A stretch of DNA of 64,000 nt from an uncultured Caulobacterales bacterium (GTDB lineage: Bacteria; Pseudomonadota; Alphaproteobacteria; Caulobacterales; Caulobacteraceae): contig CAIOYC010000008.1 in the NCBI GenBank assembly GCA_903862425.1, positions 124,001-188,000 on the forward strand, written 5' to 3'. The first letter of the stretch is position 1. The number at the start of each line of letters is the position of its first letter. The position numbers were made by a program, and so were the translations under genes. Positions 44,273 to 56,187 of the stretch are shown here, piece by piece. A model generated the notes under the pieces. The model was not told the DNA's origin. It saw only the letters and a list, made by a program, of their open reading frames with translations, and ran no database searches.

Positions 44273-45280
44273 TCAGGCCAGCTTGTGGGCGATCAGGCTT
44301 TCGGCGCAGTCGAGCACCGTCTGATCCACAGGGCGGGGCGCCCAGCCGAGGATGCGCTCGGCCTTGGCCGAACTGAACTCGCGGCGGCGACCGAGGCCGG
44401 GGACGACCTCTTGCAGATCCTTGTCGAACAGGGCGACGAGACGGAGCACGAGGTCAGGGATCTGGCGCCTGGTGATCCGGTCGCCGTACTTAGCGCGCAA
44501 GGTGTCGGCGATCTGCGTCATCCAGCGAAAATCGTGGGCCGCGATGAAGCGCTCGCCGGCGGCTTCGGGGGCGAGCATGGCTTTCAGGTGCATATCCGCC
44601 ACGTCGCGCACGTCCACCACGTTGAAGCCGAGACGCGGGATACCCGGTATGCGACCGCGCATCAGCCGCTCCACGACCTGCACCGACTCCGAATAGTCGG
44701 GGCCCAGAACCGGGCCGAGCACGAGGGCCGGGTGGACAGTGGCCATGGTGGTCGTGCCGCCCGCCGACGCGATCAGGTCCCATGCGGCCTTCTCGGCCAG
44801 GGTTTTGGACTGCTGATAGGCGCTGACGCCCTTGCCAGCGGGGTTGGTCCAGACCGTCTCGTCGGTGGTCCCTTGGGGGCTATCGTTGGGCGGACTGGTC
44901 GCGGCCACGGAGGAGGTGAGCACCACGCGCTTGACGCCGGCCCTGATGGCGGCGGCCACGGCGCGCTTCGCGCCTTCGCGGGCCGGGGGCACCAGGTCCG
45001 CCACGGTTGCGCCGCCGACGCCCAGCGGCGACGCCACGTGCAGCACGTAGTCGCAGCCCTCTGTCGCTGCGTCCCAGCCGGCGTCGGCCATCAGGTCGGC
45101 GGTATGGAAGGTGAGCTTGTCGGTGGACGTCTGCGTCGCCAGTCGCGCCCGCACCTCCGCCTCGCGCGACAGGTTTCGCACCGTGGTGCGCACCGTATAG
45201 CCCTGTTGCAATAGGGGAATGATGCACCAGCCGCCGATATAGCCGGAGCCCCCGGTCACCAGCACGGTTTCGTTCGCCAT
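44273..45280 (-). CDS. NAD(P)-dependent epimerase/dihydroflavonol-reductase-like protein
   Basis: A 335-residue extended SDR. The dinucleotide motif VTGGSGYIGG is at about residues 7-16 and the catalytic YQQSK lies near 160 with a Ser in VLTSSVAA upstream. The pattern is that of dihydroflavonol-4-reductase-like and ketoreductase-like family members, which reduce aldehydes or ketones with NADPH. ATG 45280 is used; an in-frame TTG at 45295 would add five residues. Substrate is unknown. Confidence 0.85.
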   Translation of the reverse strand: MANETVLVTGGSGYIGGWCIIPLLQQGYTVRTTVRNLSREAEVRARLATQTSTDKLTFHTADLMADAGWDAATEGCDYVLHVASPLGVGGATVADLVPPAREGAKRAVAAAIRAGVKRVVLTSSVAATSPPNDSPQGTTDETVWTNPAGKGVSAYQQSKTLAEKAAWDLIASAGGTTTMATVHPALVLGPVLGPDYSESVQVVERLMRGRIPGIPRLGFNVVDVRDVADMHLKAMLAPEAAGERFIAAHDFRWMTQIADTLRAKYGDRITRRQIPDLVLRLVALFDKDLQEVVPGLGRRREFSSAKAERILGWAPRPVDQTVLDCAESLIAHKLA

Positions 45281-45344
45281 CGCCCAGCCTCGCAACTTTA
45301 CGATGTTCAGATAGCCTGGCGCACCCCTTGAGTCAAAGCGTCTA

Positions 45345-46079
45345 TCAGTGTGGTTTCATGTGCATCAGCGACGCGTCGGGCAGGCAGCCGGTTCCAAAGT
45401 TCGAGCCCGCGCCGGTGCACGGAACGACAAGGTCGGGCATCGTGCCGTCACGTCGTTGACGCTTCTTCTCGTCCGCCGCCGCCTGATCGTCGAAACGGCC
45501 CCGCTTCAGGGGATCGAGGCCGCTGAACGGGGTGGCCTTCCTCGCGGCGTCGCCGAACCGCTGGGCGCAGCGTTCCTGCTCCGCCTTGGTGAGTTGGGCC
45601 GCAGAGCCGTAGTCGCAGCCCACCGTACCGCGCAAGAAGGCGCCCACGCCGCGCTCCGCGTCCGCATAGGGCTCAGGCCCTGGCGCATAGCTTGTTCCCG
45701 GCTTTCCCGCACCCGGCGTCTGGCCGGCGCCGGATGCGCCGGGCGCGGCCAACGGGGAGGGTGGGGCGCTGGGCGCGGGGCGTTCAGGCACATGCAGGTT
45801 CGGCAAGGTGGGCGTGACGGGCGCCTTGCCCATAACCGGCGCCCTTCCAGGCGTGAAGGCGGCGATCGCCGCGCGATGCACGGCCTGGGTCGAGCGCAGG
45901 CGTAGCAGCGATACTTCGATCGGTTGCTGCCGGTCCGGTAGATGAAAGCTCGACTTCGGAGCGTTCAGCCCGATCAGGCCGAGGATCACCAGATGGGCGA
46001 GGGCCGATAGCCCGACCACGGTCCAGCGACGGCGCTGCTCGCGCGGAGTGTGCGTCGCCGCGGCCCAGCTCATGCTCAT
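45345..46079 (-). CDS. TonB-like inner-membrane/periplasmic protein, paralogue A
   Basis: A 244-residue protein with an N-terminal membrane anchor (VVGLSALAHLVILGLIGLNA, about 21-40) as in TonB and TolA, then a Pro/Ala-rich periplasmic linker and a C-terminal domain with four cysteines (155, 171, 221, 232). No TonB C-terminal domain is recognised. The gene at 51229 on the other side of the str operon is a paralogue: ATPFSG-x-DP-x-K, RRDGT and the cysteine spacings (16 and 11) are shared. It is transcribed downstream of the tuf terminator. Function unknown. Confidence 0.7.
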   Translation of the reverse strand: MSMSWAAATHTPREQRRRWTVVGLSALAHLVILGLIGLNAPKSSFHLPDRQQPIEVSLLRLRSTQAVHRAAIAAFTPGRAPVMGKAPVTPTLPNLHVPERPAPSAPPSPLAAPGASGAGQTPGAGKPGTSYAPGPEPYADAERGVGAFLRGTVGCDYGSAAQLTKAEQERCAQRFGDAARKATPFSGLDPLKRGRFDDQAAADEKKRQRRDGTMPDLVVPCTGAGSNFGTGCLPDASLMHMKPH

Positions 46080-46183
46080 ATCAGAACGGTCGATTGGGGC
46101 GCTGTCACGGCGATCCTGCGGCGAGGCCCTATCGGATCGGGAAGCCGGCTCGCCCGTTTGGCTCCTGACACAGGAGATAAGCC

Positions 46184-46393
46184 ATGCCTGCGACGGATCG
46201 AGATCCTGAAAACGAGAATATGAAGAATGGGCTGCCTGAGGCCGCGACGGGAGCAGAGGGCTCCAACAGCGCCAAGACGAAGACCGATCCCGCTAGCGGC
46301 GATACCCAGCGCGCAAGCCATGCCAAAAACAAAAGCGCCGCCGGAACCGAAGCTCCGGCGGCGCAAAAGGATCGTCGAGTTCGCCCCGACTAA
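46184..46393 (+). CDS. Possible small hydrophilic protein
   Basis: A 69-codon frame with ATG 46184 and a good ribosome site, AGGAG, 7 bases upstream (46172-46176). The product would be hydrophilic, low in complexity and rich in Ala, Lys, Asp and Asn, with no known domain. Against it, the last third is encoded across the tuf terminator hairpin on the other strand. It is reported because of the ribosome site; it may not be a gene. The rest of the gap 46080-46423 has nothing else recognisable. Confidence 0.25.
   Translation: MPATDRDPENENMKNGLPEAATGAEGSNSAKTKTDPASGDTQRASHAKNKSAAGTEAPAAQKDRRVRPD
46323..46364 (-). terminator. Rho-independent terminator of the str operon (after tuf)
   Basis: On the minus strand an 11-base-pair GC-rich stem (46364-46354 with 46345-46335, loop of eight bases) is followed by a CTTTTGTTTTT tract (46334-46324). 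It lies 60 bases past the tuf stop and should end the rpsL-rpsG-fusA-tuf transcript before paralogue A. Confidence 0.85.
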
Positions 46394-46423
46394 GGGGTGG
46401 ATCGACGTCTAGGTCGTTATCGC

Positions 46424-47614
<1,191 letters not shown>

Positions 47615-47726
47615 TTTTCTCTAGCTCCGGCCCCAGATCGGGGTCCTCTTCTGGGGGTAATGTAAGGGCCGACGGTTTCTATGAAACCGCCGGGCATTTC
47701 AACAGGCTTTTCCGGACGGAAGAGCC

Positions 47727-49805
<2,079 letters not shown>

Positions 49806-49936
49806 GGGGACGGGCTCTGCGGTCGGGCGTTTAAGCGTAGCGATGGGGGCGGTTCGGGAGGCGCGGGGGGTTTATCGCAAACCCTCCGCATAAGGAAGCC
49901 GCAGACGAATCCGCAACGACCGCCCCCATATAGGGA

Positions 49937-50410
49937 TTACCAGCGATAATGCGAGAAGGCGCGGTTGGCTTCGGCCATCTTGTGGGTGTCTTCGCGCTTC
50001 TTCACCGCGGTGCCGCGGTTGTTTGACGCGTCGAGCAATTCGCCGGCCAGTTTCTCGGTCATGGTGTTCTCGCCCCGCTTGCGCGCGGCGTTGACGAGCC
50101 AACGGATGGCGAGGGCGCGGCGGCGGTCCGGACGCACTTCCACCGGCACCTGATAGGTGGCGCCGCCGACCCGGCGCGAGCGCACTTCGATGGCGGGGGC
50201 GACGTTGTCGAGCGCGGTGTGGAACACGGTGATCACGTCCATGTCGCGGCGCTTGGTTTCGATGATATCGAAGGCGCCATAGACGATGTTCTCGGCCACG
50301 GCCTTCTTACCTTCGTACATGACGTAGTTCATGAACTTGGTGAGGATCAGGTCGCCGAACTTGGGATCGGGCAGGACTTCGCGCTTCTCTGCGCGGTGAC
50401 GACGGGACAT
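49937..50410 (-). CDS. rpsG: 30S ribosomal protein S7
   Basis: A 157-residue S7, an assembly-initiating protein of the small subunit head. [20 protein letters not shown] at the start and the later [16 protein letters not shown] are characteristic. It is 73 bases downstream of rpsL and upstream of fusA. In E. coli S7 can repress the str operon by binding between rpsL and rpsG; no equivalent structure was modelled here. Confidence 0.98.
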   Translation of the reverse strand: MSRRHRAEKREVLPDPKFGDLILTKFMNYVMYEGKKAVAENIVYGAFDIIETKRRDMDVITVFHTALDNVAPAIEVRSRRVGGATYQVPVEVRPDRRRALAIRWLVNAARKRGENTMTEKLAGELLDASNNRGTAVKKREDTHKMAEANRAFSHYRW

Positions 50411-50483
50411 AGGTTAGTCTTTCTCTCAATCGTTTCGGGATCCCCGCCGACGCGGGGACGATCTGTCGCTTAGAAGCGCCAGA

Positions 50484-50855
50484 TTACTTCGGACGCTTGG
50501 CGCCGTAGTGCGAGCGGCGTTGCTTGCGGTTCTTCACGCCCTGCGTGTCGAGCACGCCGCGCAGGATGTGGTAGCGCACGCCGGGAAGGTCCTTCACGCG
50601 GCCGCCGCGGATCAGCACCACCGAGTGCTCCTGCAGGTTATGGCCTTCGCCGGGGATGTAGCACACCGCTTCGATGCCCGAGGTCAGGCGCACCTTGGCG
50701 ACCTTACGCAGAGCGGAGTTCGGCTTCTTCGGGGTCGTCGTATAGACGCGGGTGCACACGCCGCGACGCTGCGGCGAGCCCTTCAGCGCCGGCACCTTGT
50801 TGCGGTTCGGCTTCGCCTGGCGGGGTTTGCGGATAAGCTGGTTGATCGTCGGCAT
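50484..50855 (-). CDS. rpsL: 30S ribosomal protein S12
   Basis: A 123-residue S12 of exact family length starting [12 protein letters not shown]. The decoding-site loops [16 protein letters not shown] and [13 protein letters not shown] are intact, with the Lys positions known for streptomycin sensitivity unaltered. ATG 50855 is fixed by homology; the frame stays open upstream through the leader to 51059 but this is not coding. It is the first gene of the str operon, with a candidate promoter 231-259 bases upstream. Confidence 0.98.
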   Translation of the reverse strand: MPTINQLIRKPRQAKPNRNKVPALKGSPQRRGVCTRVYTTTPKKPNSALRKVAKVRLTSGIEAVCYIPGEGHNLQEHSVVLIRGGRVKDLPGVRYHILRGVLDTQGVKNRKQRRSHYGAKRPK

Positions 50856-51079
50856 GGGCCTGAAAGTCGTCCTTCGTGTGTGGGGAGCCTGCGCCGTTGG
50901 GCCGGTCGACTCCGCGTCCTTCTTTTGACTGGCGGCTCCCTGGTGGATGGGCCGGTCGGGTTGGTTCTTGGTCGAACACCAGATAACAGTTTTGGCCGGG
51001 ACGCGCGCTTTGGGCGTTCCGGCGGGCACAGCCCTGGAGTCAGATTGTTTCGCGGTCACAGGCGGACCCGTGTCGAGAG
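50856..51079 (-). other. Long 5' leader of the str operon
   Basis: If the candidate promoter at 51086-51114 is used, the rpsL transcript has a leader of about 224 bases. The gene-free stretch 50856-51228 contains this leader and the promoter, then about 110 bases before the divergent paralogue B gene. No known riboswitch or ribosomal-protein binding motif was recognised in it. Confidence 0.4.
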
Positions 51080-51085
51080 CGGCGG

Positions 51086-51114
51086 CTGATACGCGTAAAC
51101 CCCCCTGGGGTCAA
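51086..51114 (-). promoter_or_regulatory. Candidate str operon promoter
   Basis: On the minus strand TTGACC (51114-51109) and TATCAG (51091-51086) are separated by exactly 17 bases. The start site would be near 51079, about 224 bases upstream of rpsL. No better-placed promoter pair was seen closer to rpsL. Confidence 0.45.
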
Positions 51115-51228
51115 GGCATGGGATTGCAGGGGCCGCCGGGACGCATCGCACAGGCTCGGCCGCGCTTGCGTCGCAGGGCCGACACATTTGCTGACTTATC
51201 CTGAGTTGTGGCTGTGGTTGGAGATTCA

Positions 51229-51939
51229 GTGAGGGCAGGGCGGGTGCGCCGGGCTTGGCCGGCGGCGGCCGTATCGCTCGCCGTGCATCTGGCCGTCCTG
51301 CTCGCCCTCGGGCTGATCGCGCCCAAGACCCGCTACACCTTCATTCCCACCCCGCCGAGCCTGACCTTCAAACTCATGCGCTCCCATGCGGAAGCCTCCG
51401 TGCATGCCGCGCGGACAACGGGTGGCGGCCGCACGTTGGGCGTGGCGAGCCGGCCGCCCTCCGCCCCGCTTCGATTGCACATCCCGCTGACAAGCAAGGC
51501 GGCGGAGCCGAGCGGCGGGTCGGTCGCCGGGTCCGCCGGGGCCGGGGATGGGCCATCGGCCCCCGCGAACCCGATGCGCTTCTACGCCGGCGACTTGGCG
51601 GGCTGCGGGCGAGAGGACATAGCCCTGATGACCGACGAGGAGCGGGCGCGGTGTCGGGCGCGAATCGCCGCCGAGGGGCGGGGCCGCTATCCCGTGGACG
51701 CAACGCCGTTCTCCGGCATCGACCCGGCTAAATCCTCCGCCTGGGCGGCGCAGCAGGCGAAGGACGCGGAGCGGCGTGACGGGACCCAGGCCCAAGCCGC
51801 GCTGAAGGCGCTGCAGGATGCGCGGCCGGCTTTCGAACATAAGGGCACGAAGTTCGACATCACGGTCGGCGTGCGCTGCAAGCTTGTCCTGGCGACCGGC
51901 AAGCTGGACTGTCACGGCGGCAATCCGTGGGAGCCCTAG
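51229..51939 (+). CDS. TonB-like inner-membrane/periplasmic protein, paralogue B
   Basis: A 236-residue protein with an N-terminal anchor (AVSLAVHLAVLLALGLI, about 14-30), a Pro/Ala/Gly-rich middle and a C-terminal domain with four cysteines (126, 142, 217, 228). It shares ATPFSGIDPAK, RRDGT and cysteine spacings of 16 and 11 with paralogue A at 45345, on the other side of the str operon. The GTG start 51229 has GGAG five bases upstream; the frame extends to GTG 51208. It is transcribed away from rpsL. The anchor resembles TonB or TolA, but no TonB domain is present. Confidence 0.7.
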   Translation: MRAGRVRRAWPAAAVSLAVHLAVLLALGLIAPKTRYTFIPTPPSLTFKLMRSHAEASVHAARTTGGGRTLGVASRPPSAPLRLHIPLTSKAAEPSGGSVAGSAGAGDGPSAPANPMRFYAGDLAGCGREDIALMTDEERARCRARIAAEGRGRYPVDATPFSGIDPAKSSAWAAQQAKDAERRDGTQAQAALKALQDARPAFEHKGTKFDITVGVRCKLVLATGKLDCHGGNPWEP

Positions 51940-52148
51940 CGCCGCGCGGCGTTCCCTTCGGCGCGCGACCGGTGCAAAAGGAACCGCTCGCCTTACCCTC
52001 TTCACCCGCCCGACGGCTCGTGACATAAGACCCGCCCAATCGCCGCCGGGGGTCCCTCCGGCGGCTCGTTCCATTTCAAGCGCCGCCCGCTCGCGAAGAC
52101 CGCGACCGGGTAAGTCCCGGATCTCCGGGGCAAGACGGAAGATTCAAG

Positions 52149-53600
52149 ATGTCCATGCAGATCGTTGAAAAGTCGGGCGAGGGCCTGAGCCGCGTGTTTG
52201 GTGTGACGGTACCCGCCGCCACCCTGTCCGAGCGGCTGGACCAGAAGATCGCCGAGATCCGCCCGCAGATGAACATCAAGGGCTTCCGCCCCGGCAAGGT
52301 GCCCGCCGCTCACGTCAAGCGCATGTACGGCAAGTCGCTGATGAGCGAGATCGTCGACGCGGCGGTGAACGAAAGCCAGCAGCAGGCCCTGTCCGGCAAC
52401 CTGCGCGCCGCCGCCTCGCCGGAGATCAGCGTCTCCTCGGACCTCGACAAGGTGCTCGAAGGCGGCGCCGACCTGGCCTTCGACCTTTCCGTCGAACTGA
52501 TGCCCGAGTTCCAGACCATGGACCTGGCCAAGATCGAACTCGAGCGCCCGATACACGAGCCCACCGACGCGGAAGTGGACGAGCAGATCAAGGAGCTGGC
52601 CGAGCAGAGCCAGACCTATGAGCCCAAGACCGGCAAGGCCGTTAAGGCCGCCGAGGGCGATATGGTGGTGGGCGACTTCGTCGGCCGCATGGACGGGGAG
52701 CTGTTCGAAGGCGGCTCCATGGAGAATGCCGAGGTCGTCATCGGCTCGAACCGCTTCATCCCCGGCTTCGAGGAGCAGCTGACCGGCGCCAAGCCCGACA
52801 CCACTGTGACCATCGGCGTGACCTTCCCCGCCGATTACGGCGCGGCGAACCTGGCCGGCAAGGATGCCGAGTTCGAGTTCCAGGTGAAGGAAGTCAAAAA
52901 GCCGAAGACCGCGGAGATCGACGACGAATTGGCCAAGCAGTTCGGCCTCGATAGCCTCGACGCGCTCAAGGAAGCGGTGAAGACCCAGATCCAGCAGGGC
53001 AATACCCAGGCCAGCCGCTTCAAGGCCAAGCGCGCCCTGCTCGACATCCTCGACAGCGGCCACAGCTTAGACCTGCCGCCGAAGATGGTCGAAGGCGAGT
53101 TCGCCACCATCTGGCAACAGGTGGAAGGCGAGAAAGCCTCGGGCCAGCTATCCGACGAGGACAAGGAAAAGACCGACGACCAGCTGAAGGTCGAGTATCG
53201 CAAGATCGCCGAACGCCGCGTGCGCCTCGGCCTGGTGCTGGCCGAGATCGGCCGGGTGAACAACGTCACCGTCGAGGACCAGGAGCTGAACCAGGCTCTC
53301 ATCGCCGAAGCCCGCCGCTATCCGGGCCAGGAGCAGCAGGTGGTGGAGTTCTATCGCCAGAACCCGCAGGCCGCCGCCCAGCTCCGCGCGCCGATCTATG
53401 AGGAAAAGGTCGTCGATCTGATCCTCGAGAAGGCCAAGGTGACCGACAAGGTCGTGACCAAGGCCGAGCTCGAAGCCGAGGACGAACTGCCCGAAGGCTA
53501 CGGCGACACCCCCACCGAAGCCAAGGCCGAAAAGAAGCCGGTCAAGAAGGCGGCTCCCAAGAAGGCCAAGGCGACTGAGGAGCCTGCCGCTGAGGAATAG
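52149..53600 (+). CDS. tig: Trigger factor
   Basis: A 483-residue ribosome-associated chaperone and prolyl isomerase. The ribosome-binding signature is in [11 protein letters not shown] (residues about 40-50), the FKBP-like domain runs about 160-245 ([15 protein letters not shown]), and the C-terminal helical domain follows. A Lys/Ala/Glu-rich tail of about 40 residues ends the protein. The start is ATG 52149; ATG 52155, giving [10 protein letters not shown], is an equally possible start. It precedes clpP, clpX and lon, an order conserved in many bacteria. A strong terminator follows at 53640. Confidence 0.96.
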   Translation: MSMQIVEKSGEGLSRVFGVTVPAATLSERLDQKIAEIRPQMNIKGFRPGKVPAAHVKRMYGKSLMSEIVDAAVNESQQQALSGNLRAAASPEISVSSDLDKVLEGGADLAFDLSVELMPEFQTMDLAKIELERPIHEPTDAEVDEQIKELAEQSQTYEPKTGKAVKAAEGDMVVGDFVGRMDGELFEGGSMENAEVVIGSNRFIPGFEEQLTGAKPDTTVTIGVTFPADYGAANLAGKDAEFEFQVKEVKKPKTAEIDDELAKQFGLDSLDALKEAVKTQIQQGNTQASRFKAKRALLDILDSGHSLDLPPKMVEGEFATIWQQVEGEKASGQLSDEDKEKTDDQLKVEYRKIAERRVRLGLVLAEIGRVNNVTVEDQELNQALIAEARRYPGQEQQVVEFYRQNPQAAAQLRAPIYEEKVVDLILEKAKVTDKVVTKAELEAEDELPEGYGDTPTEAKAEKKPVKKAAPKKAKATEEPAAEE

Positions 53601-53639
53601 GCGCGGCTCACGCCGCCACCCGTAAGGCTGGAATAGATG

Positions 53640-53667
53640 GGCGGCGGGCAGGTCCCGCCGCCTTTTT
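53640..53667 (+). terminator. Rho-independent terminator of tig
   Basis: A perfect nine-base-pair GC stem (53640-53648 with 53654-53662), a five-base loop and a run of five T (53663-53667). It lies 40 bases past the tig stop, so clpP must be transcribed from its own promoter. Confidence 0.88.
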
Positions 53668-53737
53668 CCTGTCTGCTTCTCCACGGCCATCGAAACGCCC
53701 GGCGTCGGATGAGCGTGTCGCCATTCGCCCCGACGCC

Positions 53738-53765
53738 TTGCAAGTCGCAGCGAACGCTCTGATAT
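53738..53765 (+). promoter_or_regulatory. Candidate clpP promoter
   Basis: TTGCAA (53738-53743) and TGATAT (53760-53765) with a 16-base spacer lie between the tig terminator and clpP. The leader would be about 55 bases and contains a seven-base-pair hairpin (53778-53784 with 53794-53800). Match to consensus is moderate. Confidence 0.3.
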
Positions 53766-53825
53766 CGAGGCATCTTCGCGCGGGCGGGCGTCTCCCGCGC
53801 TCTGCATACGAAAAAGGGTAGGCCT

Positions 53826-54458
53826 ATGGCCGATATGATCGAAAAGACCATGAATCTCGTCCCCATGGTGGTCGAACAGACCAGCCGGGGCGAACGCGCC
53901 TACGACATCTTCTCGCGCCTGCTGAAAGAGCGGATCATCTTCCTCACCGGTCCCTTCGAGGACGGCATGTCGAGCCTGATCTGCGCCCAGCTTCTGTTTC
54001 TCGAATCCGAGAACCCGAAGAAGGAGATCGGCATGTACATCAACTCGCCGGGCGGGGTGGTGACCTCCGCGCTCGCCATCTACGACACGATGCAATACAT
54101 CAAGTGCCCGGTCTCCACGCTCTGCATGGGCATGGCCGCCTCGGCCGGCTCGCTGATTCTCACCGCTGGTGAGAAGGGCAGCCGCATCGCCCTGCCGAAC
54201 TCGCGCATCATGGTCCACCAGCCCTCGGGCGGCTTCCAGGGCAAGGTCTCGGACATCGAGCGCCACGCCGAGGACATCATCGCCACCAAACGCCGGCTGA
54301 ACGAGATCTACGTCAAGCACACGGGCCAGCCCTATGAAGAGGTCGAGAAGACCCTGGACCGCGACCACTTCATGAGCGCCGAGCGCGCCAAGGAGTGGGG
54401 CCTGATCGACCACGTGATCGAAAAGCGCGAAGGCCCGGAAGTCGCTCCGGCCGCCTAA
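53826..54458 (+). CDS. clpP: ATP-dependent Clp protease proteolytic subunit
   Basis: A 210-residue ClpP with the full serine-protease triad: Ser106 in GMAASAGS, His131 in MVHQPSGG and Asp180 in LDRDHF, equivalent to Ser97, His122 and Asp171 of E. coli. It assembles into the 14-subunit chamber served by ClpX. In Caulobacter, ClpXP degrades CtrA and other cell-cycle proteins, so it is probably essential here as well (inference). clpX is 1.7 kb downstream, separated by a TSUP gene and a HAD gene instead of directly adjacent. Confidence 0.97.
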   Translation: MADMIEKTMNLVPMVVEQTSRGERAYDIFSRLLKERIIFLTGPFEDGMSSLICAQLLFLESENPKKEIGMYINSPGGVVTSALAIYDTMQYIKCPVSTLCMGMAASAGSLILTAGEKGSRIALPNSRIMVHQPSGGFQGKVSDIERHAEDIIATKRRLNEIYVKHTGQPYEEVEKTLDRDHFMSAERAKEWGLIDHVIEKREGPEVAPAA

Positions 54459-54476
54459 ACCTGCTCGCTCGCCGTC

Positions 54477-55220
54477 ATGCTTATTCTTCTGTTGGTGCTG
54501 GCGGCGGGCGTCTGGGCCGGGGCGCAGAACGCCCTGGCGGGCGGCGGATCGTTCATCACCCTACCGACCCTGATCCTTTCGGGCATGGACGCGCGGGCGG
54601 CGAATATCACCTCCTGCGTGGCCCTGTTCCCGGGGCAGATCGCGACGGGCTGGGCGGGCCGCGAAGGCAGGGCGGGGATCGGCGCCCTCTCCTTTCCCTG
54701 GCTGCTCGGCCTCAGCCTGGTGGGCGGGGTGATCGGAGCGGTGCTCCTGTTGCTGACACCGTCGTCCTTCTTTGCGCGGCTGGTGCCCTGGCTCGTTCTG
54801 TTCGCCACGGCGGTTTTCGCCTGGGGCAGTTTCCGCAAGCGGCCAGAGCCGCATCTGGTGGTGCACAAGCCCATCCCGGCGGGCATCGCCCAGTTCCTCA
54901 TCGCCATCTACGGCGGCTATTTCGGCGGCGGCATCGGCTTTCTGATGCTGGCTGCCCTAACCATCTTCGGGCAGACGCAGAAGGCGGCCTACGCCACCAA
55001 GAACGTGCTGGCGGCGGTCATGAACGCGTCCGCCGTGCTGATCTTCATCTTTTCCCCGGACATGCACTGGCGACAGGCGGGGGCTCTAGCGGTGGGGGCG
55101 ATCGCGGGCGGGTTGCTCGGCGCCTGGGCGCTCAAGCGAGTGAACGAGAGGATCCTGCGTGGCCTCGTGGTGCTGATCGGCGTGGGGCTGACGATCGGCC
55201 TGTTCCTGCACCCGGTCTAG
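54477..55220 (+). CDS. TSUP family membrane protein (TauE/SafE)
   Basis: A 247-residue membrane protein with about seven to eight hydrophobic segments arranged as two repeats, the layout of the TauE/SafE transporters that export sulfite or sulfur-containing organic anions. AGGGSFITLPTLILSGMDAR in the first half and IAIYGGYFGGGIGFLML in the second are the duplicated signature. Substrate is not determinable. It begins 18 bases after clpP in the same direction and converges with the HAD gene, inserted between clpP and clpX. Confidence 0.85.
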   Translation: MLILLLVLAAGVWAGAQNALAGGGSFITLPTLILSGMDARAANITSCVALFPGQIATGWAGREGRAGIGALSFPWLLGLSLVGGVIGAVLLLLTPSSFFARLVPWLVLFATAVFAWGSFRKRPEPHLVVHKPIPAGIAQFLIAIYGGYFGGGIGFLMLAALTIFGQTQKAAYATKNVLAAVMNASAVLIFIFSPDMHWRQAGALAVGAIAGGLLGAWALKRVNERILRGLVVLIGVGLTIGLFLHPV

Positions 55221-55229
55221 GCGCGGGCG

Positions 55230-55928
55230 TCAGCCCCGGCGCTTGGACGGATCGCCCACGAACAGGCGCATGAATTTCTGTTCGGAAAGGTCGAGCATCT
55301 CCTTGTCGCCATCGGTGTCGCCATAGGCGGCGGTGAGGAGAACGTCCTCGCCGAAGGCCTCCTTCAGCCGGTACACCTTCTCGGCCCCGCGACAATTGCG
55401 CCCATAAAGCCCGTTGCCCACCCGATCCTCCTTATCGAAGGCGATCTGCGAGGCAATCAGCAAATCAGCGCCGAGGCCTCGCGCAAAGGGGGCCACGATG
55501 GATTCGGGCGAGGCGGAAACGATCACCATGCGCGCGCCGTCGTTGCGATGACGCCGCCAGACCTTCAGGGCGTCGGGCCGCAGCATCACCGGCGCCATCA
55601 CGGTGGCGAACTCGGCGGCCTCCTGCTCCAGCATGTCCCGGGGCAGGCCCTTCAGATAGACACGGATCGCCGCCGCCTTGATCTTCCCCTTGTCGCGGTT
55701 CAGCAGGTAGCGGAACGCCGCGGGGATCATGCGGAACATCTCGCCATAATAGGCGAGCGCCCCGATGCGCCACTTCAGGAAGGCGGTGAAGCTGTCGTGG
55801 GTGGTCAAGGTCCCGTCGAAGTCGAACGCCACCAGCGGCCCCTGGCGCGAGAGGCCAAGGTTCGTCACGCCCGTCTGGGCGGAGACCACCTTCATCTGAC
55901 CCTGGCGATCCTCGGGAGGCGTCACCAT
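55230..55928 (-). CDS. HAD-IB family phosphatase
   Basis: A 232-residue haloacid-dehalogenase hydrolase of subfamily IB (SerB-like). Motif I is FDFDGTLT (Asp nucleophile), motif II VIVSASPES, and motif III/IV YGDTDGDKEML. Related proteins act on phosphoserine or lysophosphatidic acid-type substrates; this one's substrate is not known. The start could also be an internal ATG 11 codons later. It is divergent from clpX, with 259 bases between. Confidence 0.85.
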   Translation of the reverse strand: MVTPPEDRQGQMKVVSAQTGVTNLGLSRQGPLVAFDFDGTLTTHDSFTAFLKWRIGALAYYGEMFRMIPAAFRYLLNRDKGKIKAAAIRVYLKGLPRDMLEQEAAEFATVMAPVMLRPDALKVWRRHRNDGARMVIVSASPESIVAPFARGLGADLLIASQIAFDKEDRVGNGLYGRNCRGAEKVYRLKEAFGEDVLLTAAYGDTDGDKEMLDLSEQKFMRLFVGDPSKRRG

Positions 55929-56187
55929 CTTGATACAACTCCGACCATAGCGAGGACTTATAGCAAAAGCGGCGCCGAAACATCGCTGCGCCTCTTGATC
56001 GCATTCTCGCCATTGTGATCGTATGACAGTTCAAGCTGCGTCAGGGTTTCCGTAAGCCTTGCACGTGATTATCTGTAGTATGGCCTCTCCGAGCCTTTAT
56101 GGTGAGGCCGCTTTGCAGGACGGATTCGTCCGAACTGCGCCATTCGTCGCCCGAGCCAGTCGGGGCGGATGAAGAGTGAGAACGACG

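Noticed and set aside
46129-46332. 67-codon hydrophobic frame on the minus strand between tuf and paralogue A
   Set aside because: It begins right after the tuf terminator, has no ribosome site and no family resemblance.
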